Of a stretch of DNA of 37,557 nt, positions 1-7,166 are shown piece after piece. The notes under the pieces were generated by a model. The model was not told the origin of the DNA, ran no database searches, and saw only the letters and a program-made list of their open reading frames with translations. Origin of the DNA: a virus; IMG/VR virus record IMGVR_UViG_3300003323_001042, positions 1 to 37,557 of that record, one strand, 5' to 3'. Each line of letters opens with the position of its first letter. The first letter of the stretch is position 1. Made by a program: the position numbers and the translations under genes.

Positions 1-1556
1 TTTGGGCTGATGATCCGCAGCAGCAAGCCCAACTCGCTTTGACTCAAGCTCAAACAGCTGTGCAACAGGCAAATCTTTCTGGGCAGCCTGTTACTGTAGA
101 ACAAAAAATAGCCCTTGGTAAAGCCATAGAAGACGCTATTAATAATGGAATCGATCCAACCCAACTTGGTTTACCAGGAATTTCAAGCCAACAGGATTTT
201 AATAATTCAGGGTTTGGACAGGCCTATGTGCCAACTAATTCACTAGATGGAATTTTGGGAAATTTTCAAAATGGAAAGTTAACAATTTCATGCCCTCCTT
301 CCTCATCAGGACTTCAGTGCGGAGCAGGTGTAAACAGATTTTGGGGACTTTCTTCTGGTAGTTCTGGTGGAATGCCCGATTCTTATGCTGGGAAACAAGC
401 TTTAGTAGATAAAAATGGTATACGGTCATCCGATATTACTGACCCTAATACACAAATTAAACCTGGAATGGCTTTCGTTATGCCAGAAAAGGGAGAATAC
501 GCCGCCAACGGTCATACTGGAATTGTCACCCAAAATCTAGGAAATGGTTCATTTTCCTATGTTGCTTGGGATGATGATGGGAATGGCCACATGGGTTCAG
601 GAACTATGACAACAAAACAAGTTTATGGTTTCGCGAATCCTCCTTCAGCAAATGTTCAAATTCAAAATGTCAATGGACAATCTACAATTCTTACCCCGGC
701 ACAGGTAAGAAGCATGTCATCTGATGATCTTCAAAACGCGGTAGCAAATGGAGCGAAATTCAATACCGCTGCATTTAAAATAGTAAACGATACTCTGGGG
801 GCGGACACTGTGAAACAGCTTCAATCTCAAGCAGGACTGAAAAACGTTAAAGGATTAGACGATCAACTTCCGAATGGGTTGACCCTGAAAGATTATGTAA
901 ACACCTCGAATAATGGAAGAAACTATTTGAGCACTGAAACCATCAGTGATTCAAAAGATAAAGCTATGGCGGAAAAAGCTGCTAGAAACGCGGGAATTCC
1001 TGTTGTCACAAAAGACCAGGCGGCCACCCTCGAAGAAATTGACGGAGCTATGTCGGCTTTGAAAGATTATGAAGACGCTTTAAATGACCCAGATGTTCAA
1101 AGCCAAATTCCGAAAGATTGGACAGGTAGACCATTTGCTATTGGTTCTCAGGACTTTCAAAAAGCAGCAGAAAGTAACCCAAAACTTGCATCCCTTGGTT
1201 CTTACAGCGATGCAACAATTAAAGTCTTAAAAGCTTTGGCGGGAACGAAAGGATTAAGAATCAATCGTGCGGAAATTGCCAATACTTCGAGTACGTTACC
1301 AGTTCCTGGCGACACTCAAGAAACAATCAAGCAAAAATTTGCGAATATTCGAGGTCTTATTCAAAACAACGAAGATGCAATTTTAGGTAAGCCGAAATCA
1401 CAGAATAGTGGAAAATCTCAAAGTGGTGGCCTTAGCGGTTTTTTAGGTGATTTATTTGGAAATGGCGGTGGAAATAACCTTGTACAAGATCACCATACTG
1501 CAACCGGACAATACGCTGTTCCTGAAGATCATCCCGTAACTAATTACCAATTTTAA
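1..1556 (+). CDS. C-terminal part of junction-spanning virion protein with CHAP-like peptidase domain
   Basis: This is the continuation of the gene that begins at 36159. Codon 467 is split across the ends of the sequence and the frame continues without a stop, so the TTG at position 39 is not the start. In full-protein numbering, residues about 555-670 look like a CHAP/NlpC-P60-type cysteine peptidase: Cys573 in the motif CGAGVNRFWG, then KPGMAFVMP, then His638 in NGHTGIV followed by a beta-rich stretch. Such domains in phage tail or injected proteins cut peptidoglycan during entry. The rest is Gln/Asn/Ser-rich with a low-complexity Gly/Ser segment near the end, as in ejection or tail proteins. 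The next gene starts 1 base after the stop. The virion role is inferred from position and composition. Confidence 0.8.
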   Translation, partial: WADDPQQQAQLALTQAQTAVQQANLSGQPVTVEQKIALGKAIEDAINNGIDPTQLGLPGISSQQDFNNSGFGQAYVPTNSLDGILGNFQNGKLTISCPPSSSGLQCGAGVNRFWGLSSGSSGGMPDSYAGKQALVDKNGIRSSDITDPNTQIKPGMAFVMPEKGEYAANGHTGIVTQNLGNGSFSYVAWDDDGNGHMGSGTMTTKQVYGFANPPSANVQIQNVNGQSTILTPAQVRSMSSDDLQNAVANGAKFNTAAFKIVNDTLGADTVKQLQSQAGLKNVKGLDDQLPNGLTLKDYVNTSNNGRNYLSTETISDSKDKAMAEKAARNAGIPVVTKDQAATLEEIDGAMSALKDYEDALNDPDVQSQIPKDWTGRPFAIGSQDFQKAAESNPKLASLGSYSDATIKVLKALAGTKGLRINRAEIANTSSTLPVPGDTQETIKQKFANIRGLIQNNEDAILGKPKSQNSGKSQSGGLSGFLGDLFGNGGGNNLVQDHHTATGQYAVPEDHPVTNYQF

Positions 1557-1557
1557 T

Positions 1558-3876
1558 ATGCCAGCAAACCCAGTTATTACCACTTATCTTTCAGATACTT
1601 CGGTACCTGTAGATGTCCGCAGGAACGTAGCGAATGGTCTTAATAGTGGCGATTTATCAGAAAATTCAGCCGTTCAAGGAATAACAGCAAAATATGGCAA
1701 TAAATATAGCTCCTCAGCAATAGCGCCCGCACAGTCTACGCCGGGAAATAGTCCGACTCCAAATTCTGACGGGAATCCCGGTGATAATTCTGTCGCTTTA
1801 CAGGCCGGTGGAACTATTGCGAAAGGTATCATAAATGCTTTAAATCCAGCGAAGGCCATTCCCGCAATAACACAAGGCGCTGCAAAAATAGGTATAGCAG
1901 CAAATAATAATGGATTATTGGGTGATGATATCCCAACTCCTGATCAACAGGAAGAAAATCAAAATGAATCCCGACAGGGAGCAGATCAGCTGGCCAAACA
2001 ACTACAGGATAAAGACCAACAAGAACAGCAGGCGCAGCAAAAAGAAAAAGCTTTTGAAGATTTTAAACGAGGTGGGGCTTTGACTATTCTTGGTAATGCC
2101 GCGAATGCTGCTGGACAGGGAGTGAGTCAAATTTCCCAAGCAGGTGGCAGCGATGAGTTTGGTGGTGCTATTTCCGGTGTAGATTCACAAGGTAATCAAT
2201 TGGGAGCAGACCAGAGAGTTATAGCGGCGGGCAAGGGGGCGGCTGACGTAGTGAGCGGAACCCTTAAAAGTCTTTTCGCCATTCCTGGTTCAATCGTCAA
2301 TGCAGTCCCTGGTGGTCAACAAGTTACAGGAGCCATAAACGATACACTGAATAAGGCGAGTGGAGCAGCCGGAAATGCATTTATGAATTCGATGGGTATT
2401 GATCCTAATAGCGAGCAGGGAAAAATTCTCGCTCAACATTTCCAGAATCTTGGGCAACTTTTCGCTACAAAGGTTAGCGAAGACACGGCTTCAGAGCTTG
2501 GGAGGCAAGGTGATTTAGCGGATGCGCAAAAGGCGGTAGAAGATGCAAAAGCGAGTGGAGACATGAGTGCACTTGAGCAGGCCACCAACAATTACGAAAA
2601 ATTGGCAGGTCAGAAACCTTCTACAATTACTGGAAATTTAGGTGCCAACACGGTACAAGGTGCTACAGCATTGGCTAAACCTATAGTTGAAGGAGCCACT
2701 ACCGCTGGAAAGGCTGCTTTAGATACTACTGGCGCCATTGCAGGAAAAACTATTCAAACAGTGGGTAAAGGGGCTTCGGATTTAGGGAAAAGTGGACTAT
2801 CTTTAGTATCTGGTCTGAATAGAGGAACGATAGATACCGCCCTTGAAAACCCTGATGCTTTAAGTGCTGCTCAGAAAGTTGGTATTGACGCTAGTCGTCA
2901 AAATACCCTCAGTATGTTAAAAAATCCGATAGATCAAAAAATATCAGATTTAAGTGATACTGGTAAAGCTTACGATCCTATCAGAAATGGTGGACAGACA
3001 ATCGATGTTCCAGAAGATTATTTAAAAAATAAATTAGAAGAAGCTGGAATTAACGTTGATAAAAATGGAAACCTTTCGGCTACATCTAAAAGCTCTGTAA
3101 GAAGTAATGCGGATATTAACCGACTTCAGGATTTTTACGATATGTACAATAAACCACAGCTTGGAGCAGACGAATTCTTGAATATGCGCCAAGATCTGGC
3201 AAATTTAGCAAAATACGAATCAGGAAAAACAACCCAGCTTCAAAATTTCGCAAGGGATTTGAGAAGTTCAGCAAATGAAGATTTAAGGCCCCAAATAGAT
3301 GGACTGGAAGATCTGGATAATAAATATTCTTCTACGACTGAAGATTTGAAAAAGGTCAAGAATCTTATTTATGACAACAAAGGAAATATTAAAGATAATG
3401 CCGTTTCTTCAATAAACAACCTTCTGAATAAAGGTAAAGAGGGGCAGCTGGGAAGAATTCAGGAAGCGTTGCCAGATTTTGATATGAATAAATTTGCCCA
3501 ACAAATAAAGGTGACTAAAGCGCTTGAGGATATTGAAATAGCTAAAGGTAATAAAATTGGAACTTACGCACGAGGTGGACTTACCGCAGGAGCTGGAGCA
3601 TCACTAGCAACTGGCAATATTCCAGCGGCTGCGGCCATTGTAACGGGACAAATATTAACTCATCCTACGATATTAGTCCCAATTTTAAAAGCTTTCGGTA
3701 AAGTTTCAGATGTGAGTTCTGATTTTGTTTCTGATGTCACTTCAAAAATCATGGATGGTATTAAACCAAATGATGGAGAGGCCGAGTTTGTTCAAAATGC
3801 TCTGAAGAATGTAAAACCAGAACAAATTCAAAAATTCATAAAACCTCTACCCCAAAAGCAAAAAACTAACGTTTAA
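1558..3876 (+). CDS. large Ala/Gly-rich virion (probable inner or ejection) protein
   Basis: A 772-residue protein, last gene of the late operon. It has a Gln/Glu-rich helical segment (about residues 125-165), long Ala/Gly stretches with small-residue hydrophobic segments (about 205-275 and 355-420), a charged helical part (about 490-650), and a hydrophobic Ala-rich segment near 675-720. This composition fits internal core or DNA-ejection proteins of short-tailed phages, which must cross membranes, but I do not recognise the family. It directly follows the CHAP-domain protein, 1 base after its stop. Its 3' end overlaps the convergent minus-strand gene at 3866 by 11 bases. Confidence 0.7.
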   Translation: MPANPVITTYLSDTSVPVDVRRNVANGLNSGDLSENSAVQGITAKYGNKYSSSAIAPAQSTPGNSPTPNSDGNPGDNSVALQAGGTIAKGIINALNPAKAIPAITQGAAKIGIAANNNGLLGDDIPTPDQQEENQNESRQGADQLAKQLQDKDQQEQQAQQKEKAFEDFKRGGALTILGNAANAAGQGVSQISQAGGSDEFGGAISGVDSQGNQLGADQRVIAAGKGAADVVSGTLKSLFAIPGSIVNAVPGGQQVTGAINDTLNKASGAAGNAFMNSMGIDPNSEQGKILAQHFQNLGQLFATKVSEDTASELGRQGDLADAQKAVEDAKASGDMSALEQATNNYEKLAGQKPSTITGNLGANTVQGATALAKPIVEGATTAGKAALDTTGAIAGKTIQTVGKGASDLGKSGLSLVSGLNRGTIDTALENPDALSAAQKVGIDASRQNTLSMLKNPIDQKISDLSDTGKAYDPIRNGGQTIDVPEDYLKNKLEEAGINVDKNGNLSATSKSSVRSNADINRLQDFYDMYNKPQLGADEFLNMRQDLANLAKYESGKTTQLQNFARDLRSSANEDLRPQIDGLEDLDNKYSSTTEDLKKVKNLIYDNKGNIKDNAVSSINNLLNKGKEGQLGRIQEALPDFDMNKFAQQIKVTKALEDIEIAKGNKIGTYARGGLTAGAGASLATGNIPAAAAIVTGQILTHPTILVPILKAFGKVSDVSSDFVSDVTSKIMDGIKPNDGEAEFVQNALKNVKPEQIQKFIKPLPQKQKTNV

Positions 3877-3991
3877 AAGTTTTATCCCAGTCTTCAGAAC
3901 GTGCTTTATTATAGCCTTCTTCTTTGGCATTATGAAGTAAGCCAAGAATAACTAAAATGATGATTGCAATTGCCCAAAGTGGTATATACAT
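3866..3991 (-). CDS. 41-residue single-pass membrane peptide (paralogue 1)
   Basis: The reading frame begins MYIPLWAIAIIILVILGLL, one strong transmembrane helix, followed by a polar tail containing EEGYNKARSEDWD. It ends in TAG and overlaps the convergent late gene tail-to-tail. It resembles its immediate upstream neighbour (start M-aromatic-IP.W.I.I, then VI..GL, then GYN.A), so the pair looks like a tandem duplication, which supports real coding. The function is unknown; small phage membrane peptides include superinfection-exclusion proteins and spanins. Confidence 0.55.
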   Translation of the reverse strand: MYIPLWAIAIIILVILGLLHNAKEEGYNKARSEDWDKTFKR

Positions 3992-3994
3992 ACC

Positions 3995-4099
3995 TTATTT
4001 TTTATTGATCGCATCATTATATCCTTGTTTATAAATGTGTACCATCAGGCCTGGTATAAAAATTACTAAAACTATAATTATCCAAGAAGGAATAAACAT
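3995..4099 (-). CDS. 34-residue single-pass membrane peptide (paralogue 2)
   Basis: It starts MFIPSWIIIVLVIFIPGL, a transmembrane helix, then a short polar tail with GYNDAINKK. It is the first gene downstream of a good sigma-70-like promoter on this strand (positions 4150 to 4122) and is followed 3 bases later by its paralogue. Conservation of the IP.W start and the GYN.A motif between the two copies is the main evidence for coding. Role unknown. Confidence 0.55.
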   Translation of the reverse strand: MFIPSWIIIVLVIFIPGLMVHIYKQGYNDAINKK

Positions 4100-4121
4100 A
4101 AAATTGATTAAAGATAACACT

Positions 4122-4150
4122 ATTAAACTACTAAATTTTATCGTTGTCAA
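4122..4150 (-). promoter_or_regulatory. sigma-70-like promoter for the two membrane peptides
   Basis: On the minus strand TTGACA (4150-4145), a 17-base spacer and TTTAAT (4127-4122) form a near-consensus promoter. The predicted start near 4115 lies about 16 bases before the ATG at 4099. The arrangement implies expression independent of the late operon. Confidence 0.6.
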
Positions 4151-4165
4151 CGCACCATAAAAAAC

Positions 4166-4231
4166 TCATTTATCCATCCGAAGAACCATGAACACTATGG
4201 AAATTATTGCTAAAATAATCGTCCAAATCAT
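4166..4231 (-). CDS. possible 21-residue hydrophobic peptide
   Basis: A very short frame starting MIWTIILAIISIVFMVL, essentially one transmembrane helix, ending RMDK and TGA. Its ATG overlaps the TGA of the upstream secreted-protein gene (ATGA), the coupling used at many junctions in this genome. The size makes coding uncertain, but its position in a run of small membrane genes supports it. Confidence 0.35.
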   Translation of the reverse strand: MIWTIILAIISIVFMVLRMDK

Positions 4232-4656
4232 TCGTTCACCCAGTTAGTAGCGTAAGATTGTGCCGCACAAATATAAGCATAAAAGGGGTTAATATCGTCT
4301 TTTTGTTCTGCAATACTTAAAAACCCTAAAATATTGTAGTCGCTATCAACAACTACTGGTGGATGTAAAGAAAAATCACTCATGGCGCTATAATCGCTGT
4401 ATTTACTTCCAAAGTCACCATAGGGGTCAAAAATCGAATCAGAATCGTATTTGCTTCCTTTTCCGTATCTATCTGCGATAGATTCAGTGTCATATTTATT
4501 GAATATTCCGCCGATAAATTTATAACCACCATCGGAAGTCTGTCCATAAATGGCCGCTCCATCGATTGGGCTACAATCAATGCCGGCAGCATGAACAGGA
4601 ACAACAAAGGCTAGGGCCAAAATTGCAATAAATGTGGAAGAAATAATTTTTTTCAT
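4228..4656 (-). CDS. secreted protein with Tyr/Ser/Asp-rich short repeats
   Basis: Start placed at the ATG at 4656, so that the protein begins with a classical signal peptide: MKKIISS, a hydrophobic core, and an A-x-A site (PVHAAG); an upstream in-frame ATG at 4689 would only add 11 residues. The mature part of about 118 residues holds short repeats of the type DSDSIFDPYGDFGSKYSDYS followed by a PP..V.D segment and an LxI strand, a pattern I recall from small bacterial exported proteins of unknown function. A secreted bacterial-type protein inside a phage late region on the opposite strand suggests lysogenic conversion. It overlaps the next small frame by ATGA. Confidence 0.7.
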   Translation of the reverse strand: MKKIISSTFIAILALAFVVPVHAAGIDCSPIDGAAIYGQTSDGGYKFIGGIFNKYDTESIADRYGKGSKYDSDSIFDPYGDFGSKYSDYSAMSDFSLHPPVVVDSDYNILGFLSIAEQKDDINPFYAYICAAQSYATNWVNE

Positions 4657-4738
4657 AGGTACAGTAGAGGGAAGGAAATACTGGCTCAATTATAATTATA
4701 AAATATAAAAATAAATGATAAAAAGATGAATAAGAAGA

Positions 4739-4948
4739 TTAAGATTTAAGTTTACGCTCATCTATTGCTCTAAGAATAAGAGCAACGATTCCAGAAACAA
4801 TCAAAAGAGCAGGCCAAAAGAATATTGGTCCAACAAAAACAACCAACATTACACTGCTATAGTGTCCGTCCGCCGCTCCAGAAATCAATAAAAATAGGAC
4901 AATTAAAGCATACCCAATGCCTAAACTTTTTAAAATGAAGGTAGCCAT
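4739..4948 (-). CDS. 69-residue two-helix membrane protein
   Basis: Two hydrophobic segments (about residues 8-28 and 33-62) separated by a short polar turn, with a basic C-terminus (DERKLKS). This is the topology of a small class II holin, but it sits on the strand opposite the lysis genes and in a run of membrane genes, so a superinfection-exclusion or other membrane role is equally possible. No Shine-Dalgarno is present. Confidence 0.55.
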   Translation of the reverse strand: MATFILKSLGIGYALIVLFLLISGAADGHYSSVMLVVFVGPIFFWPALLIVSGIVALILRAIDERKLKS

Positions 4949-4999
4949 AAAGAGATTTTTTCATGGGGTGGAGTGAGTGATAAGAACAATATTTTTATA

Positions 5000-5098
5000 T
5001 TAGTCTTTAAGGGTATAAGAAATTTTCTCATTAATTCGGTCAATTTCCTCTATCAAACCAGATAAAAAGATACTAAAAACCTGAGAAAGTGGATTCAT
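5000..5098 (-). CDS. possible 32-residue amphipathic peptide
   Basis: The frame MNPLSQVFSIFLSGLIEEID followed by a charged helix ends TLKD and TAA. It is the most upstream member of the minus-strand small-gene cluster. No recognisable domain. Called because it fills the gap in the same orientation and has a plausible amphipathic helix; it could be chance. Confidence 0.35.
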   Translation of the reverse strand: MNPLSQVFSIFLSGLIEEIDRINEKISYTLKD

Positions 5099-5231
5099 AG
5101 AAATCTATGAGTAAAGGTTAATAACAGAGTACTATTTTTTAGCATTCCGTCAAGTTTGCGATCAATCTGTCACTTTTCTGTCATAAAATGATACTGTGAA
5201 ATAGTAATAATTCCCTAGCAATACTAAATGT

Positions 5232-5443
5232 AGTGGTGAGCGCCACTCACCCTAGGCACAGTTAGTGTATTTTGCTACAGTTATGATTGGCTGAAATAGT
5301 TTAATCAGCCTGCGAGCGAGATTGTCTAGAATTAAGAGTTTTAGAGCGAAACCCTTAAAAACCATTGTTGCTAGCCAATCGAGGTAAAACTCATTGGCTC
5401 GCAAAAGTGGTTTTTTTAAAACCCCTATCTGTTAAATAGGGGT
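5232..5443 (+). ncRNA. candidate structured non-coding RNA upstream of tRNA-Asn
   Basis: This gene-free stretch is packed with stems: GGTGAG/CTCACC (5235-5251), GGCTGA/TCAGCC (5289-5310), TTAAG-GTTT/AAAC-CTTAA with one mismatch (5332-5358), AGCCAAT-GAG/CTC-ATTGGCT (5373-5399), an enclosing AAAACCA/TGGTTTT pair (5358-5364 with 5408-5414) running into seven T, and ACCCCTAT/ATAGGGGT (5421-5443). GATTGGCT (5285-5292) can also pair with AGCCAATC (5373-5380), giving an alternative fold. No frame looks coding. Orientation is assigned from the T-run and the downstream tRNA. Boundaries and function are unknown. Confidence 0.55.
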
Positions 5444-5452
5444 ATGAAATGT

Positions 5453-5551
5453 GGGACGTTCGCATAGTTAGGCCTATTGCGCTCCGCTGTTAACGGAGTA
5501 AGAGTGAATAATCCTCACCCTTCAGGGGTTCAAATCCCCTACGTCCCGCCA
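5453..5551 (+). tRNA. tRNA-Asn(GTT) with an extended variable arm
   Basis: Acceptor stem GGGACGT/ACGTCCC (5453-5459, 5541-5547), discriminator G and encoded CCA (5549-5551). D-arm with GG in the loop. Perfect anticodon stem CTCCG/CGGAG with loop CTGTTAA, anticodon GTT at 5489-5491. T-arm AGGGG-TTCAAAT-CCCCT. The variable region is 25 bases (5499-5523) and forms its own stem, AAG-GTGA/TCAC-CTT, with one mismatch and a 7-base loop. Bacterial tRNA-Asn normally has a variable loop of about 5; long arms belong to Leu, Ser, Tyr and Sec tRNAs. It directly follows the structured RNA. Confidence 0.85.
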
Positions 5552-5609
5552 TTACAACACTGGGTTGTCAAAACAAAGTCTCTCTTATTCTAAGAAGTAT
5601 AGCACAAAT

Positions 5610-5629
5610 AGGAGTAGAATTCTATTCCT
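5610..5629. repeat. inverted repeat between tRNA and lysis genes
   Basis: AGGA-TAGAATTCTA-TCCT is a near-perfect palindrome with one unpaired base on each side. It lies about 70 bases upstream of the putative promoter at 5678 and could be an operator or transcript hairpin. The rest of 5552-5768 holds only that promoter and the late-type motif. Confidence 0.4.
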
Positions 5630-5677
5630 TTCTCTTATTATTCGCAAGATTTAAGACATTTTCATTTTAGTATCCTA

Positions 5678-5706
5678 TTGACGAAAAGTAAACAGAATTA
5701 TATTGG
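5678..5706 (+). promoter_or_regulatory. possible sigma-70-like promoter upstream of lysis genes
   Basis: TTGACG (5678-5683), 17 bases, then TATTGG (5701-5706). The -35 is good and the -10 weak; TATATT at 5699-5704 with a 15-base spacer is an alternative. It would place a start just before the shared late motif at 5717. Confidence 0.4.
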
Positions 5707-5716
5707 GTTTTTAAGG

Positions 5717-5737
5717 TTGCCGTCAATGCGTAAAATG
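5717..5737 (+). promoter_or_regulatory. shared late-type motif, copy 1
   Basis: The sequence TTGCCGTCAATGCG followed by TAAAATG matches, with 18 of 21 identities and only transitions, a copy at 22457-22477. Both begin 50-52 bases before the first ATG of a late transcription unit. TAAAAT could act as a -10 element, with the conserved upstream half as the recognition site of a phage-specific factor. See findings. Confidence 0.5.
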
Positions 5738-5768
5738 TTACGGTTGAGGAGATTCTTCAGCCATTTTT

Positions 5769-6290
5769 ATGCAAATATTCAAACAGCGTGATTATCCTCA
5801 TGTCCTTCTCGGTTCATCGAATCTTACCATAGCCGCCGACGGTTGCTATACCTGCGTTTTGGCTGAAATTAATAATATTTTCGGTGCAAATTGTACTCCC
5901 GACCAAGTAGCAGCGCATAAAGAGTTTTACACTTTAGATGGACAGATCATTAATACGAAACTTGACCTTCAAAATACTGTTTTCGATTGGTCTGGAGCAT
6001 GGGATCAATCTAAAGTCGATGAATATTTATCTGATTGGCAAAACAAACAAATGGCGGTGAAAATCCAGCTTCCTAGGGGACAGACTCATTTCATGAAAAT
6101 CGATCAAAAAAACTGGTTGGGACGATACCAGTGTGATGATCCTTGGAGTGGACAGAAAGTCGATATTGAACATTACGGGCCCATTATCGGAGTCCGGTAT
6201 TTCTCGAAACGTGAACAGCCCGTAAAATTCAATGTTCAGCCGATCAGCTCAGATACAACGGAAGTTACGCATAACCCGAACGGATTTTAA
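5769..6290 (+). CDS. papain-like (peptidase C39-type) endolysin candidate
   Basis: A 173-residue protein with the order of a cysteine peptidase of the C39-like fold: the N-terminus is followed by DGCYTC (nucleophile likely Cys26, possibly Cys29), a helix, then His107 in GQTHFMKID and Asp123/Asp124 in CDDPW, completing a Cys-His-Asp arrangement. No signal peptide is present, so release would depend on the holin encoded 41 bases downstream. Its position at the head of a lysis cassette suggests cell-wall peptide cleavage; the enzyme class is inferred from motif order only. Confidence 0.65.
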   Translation: MQIFKQRDYPHVLLGSSNLTIAADGCYTCVLAEINNIFGANCTPDQVAAHKEFYTLDGQIINTKLDLQNTVFDWSGAWDQSKVDEYLSDWQNKQMAVKIQLPRGQTHFMKIDQKNWLGRYQCDDPWSGQKVDIEHYGPIIGVRYFSKREQPVKFNVQPISSDTTEVTHNPNGF

Positions 6291-6331
6291 ACGTATACAC
6301 TAGACATTTATTATACATTAACTATACATAT

Positions 6332-6592
6332 ATGCCAAAAACTAAACCCTGGTACATGTCAGTCACGATCTGGTACAATATCGCTCTTGCAACGGTGCTT
6401 TTTCTTCAAACAATTTCAACATGGGTTCCATTTCCAATATGGCTAACTGCTGATTTACTCGCTGCGGGTAACTTTCTTTTAAGGTTCAAAACCGATAGTT
6501 CAATTTTAAGTTTACCGTCAAATCCGGCCCCAACAGTTGCAGATCAAAATGATCAAGCACCTTTAACCCCTCCTACTGATGTATCCAATTGA
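6332..6592 (+). CDS. phage holin
   Basis: An 86-residue membrane protein. After KPWYMSVTIWYN comes a transmembrane helix (about 14-30), a short turn with Trp/Pro, a second helix (about 36-50), then LLRFKTD and a Pro/Asp-rich cytoplasmic tail. This is the layout of a common phage holin family (two helices, LLRF motif, charged tail). It follows the endolysin candidate and overlaps the next gene by 14 bases. Holins permeabilise the inner membrane at a set time. Confidence 0.75.
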   Translation: MPKTKPWYMSVTIWYNIALATVLFLQTISTWVPFPIWLTADLLAAGNFLLRFKTDSSILSLPSNPAPTVADQNDQAPLTPPTDVSN

Positions 6593-6809
6593 AGGAATTG
6601 TTAGCCTCTACCTTTCAGACCTCGAAAAACGCCAGTCTAAGCTCGAAAATCTTCCAGCTGGTGATGAACGTGCGGTTCGCTCAGAAATCGCCAAGAAGGT
6701 GAGATCTCTCATTATGAACCTTGAACATGAGGTCATGAAAGGATTTCCCTTAGGAGAACGTATGGAGCGCATGATTGATGATATCGAAAAATATTTGGTG
6801 AAAATTTAA
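6579..6809 (+). CDS. small helical hypothetical protein in lysis operon
   Basis: 76 residues, highly charged and predicted fully helical (DLEKRQSKLENLPAGDERAV, then a second helix ending DDIEKYLVKI). It overlaps the holin gene by 14 bases, so co-translation is likely. No catalytic motif or membrane segment. Family not recognised. Confidence 0.65.
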   Translation: MYPIEGIVSLYLSDLEKRQSKLENLPAGDERAVRSEIAKKVRSLIMNLEHEVMKGFPLGERMERMIDDIEKYLVKI

Positions 6810-6827
6810 TTTTTTATTTTTTTATCT

Positions 6828-7097
6828 ATGAATTTCGGAGAAGCTTTAAATGCTCTAAAAAAAGGTTTTGCCGTTACCCGAAAAGGCTGGAATGGGAAAG
6901 GTATGTATCTCTATTTTGTTACAGAAAATCATTATCCTGCGGTAACTGAAATAGCGAAAAAACAATTTGGAGAAATAGTTCCTTATACTTCTTATATAGC
7001 TTTAAAGACGGCCCAAGATAAAGTTGTACCGTGGGTGGCTTCACAGTGCGATCTTTTAGAAGAAGATTGGGAAATGATCGAGAATGAAATGTCTTAA
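6828..7097 (+). CDS. tad2: DUF2829 / Tad2-like anti-Thoeris protein
   Basis: 89 residues with the DUF2829 signature: MNFGEALNALKKGFAVTRKG at the N-terminus, W-N-G-K-G-M, a middle strand PYTSYIALKTA, then VVPWVASQCDLLEEDW at the C-terminus. Members of this family (Tad2) are known to bind and sequester the cyclic ADP-ribose-type signal made by Thoeris ThsB, blocking the abortive response. Length matches the family. It is the last gene of the lysis operon, just before a bidirectional terminator. The family assignment is strong; the anti-Thoeris activity is inferred. Confidence 0.8.
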   Translation: MNFGEALNALKKGFAVTRKGWNGKGMYLYFVTENHYPAVTEIAKKQFGEIVPYTSYIALKTAQDKVVPWVASQCDLLEEDWEMIENEMS

Positions 7098-7117
7098 TTT
7101 ACGGCCCTAGAAAAGCC

Positions 7118-7152
7118 AAAAAGAGACGGAATATACATTGTCGTCTCTTTTT
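7118..7152. terminator. bidirectional intrinsic terminator
   Basis: AAAAAGAGACG (7118-7128) pairs perfectly with CGTCTCTTTTT (7142-7152) around a 13-base loop; the A- and T-runs give a U-tail on either strand. It separates the rightward lysis operon from the end of the leftward early operon. Confidence 0.85.
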
Positions 7153-7166
7153 GAATATGAATAAAA

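Noticed and set aside
235-429. Antisense open frames within structural genes (also 24342-24668, 25407-25808, 29546-29824, 35366-35752)
   Set aside because: They lie opposite well-supported genes and show compositional shadows rather than protein-like sequence.
39-1556. A separate gene starting at TTG 39
   Set aside because: The frame is open upstream to base 1 and continues from the right end of the sequence, so the TTG is internal to a longer gene.
4145-4165. Third copy of the late motif at TTGTCAACGCA
   Set aside because: It is better explained as the -35 (TTGACA) of a minus-strand promoter; no plus-strand gene follows it.
5233-5430. CRISPR array or tracrRNA
   Set aside because: GTTTTAGAGC near 5338 resembles a Cas9 repeat, but there are no regular repeats with spacers and no cas genes.
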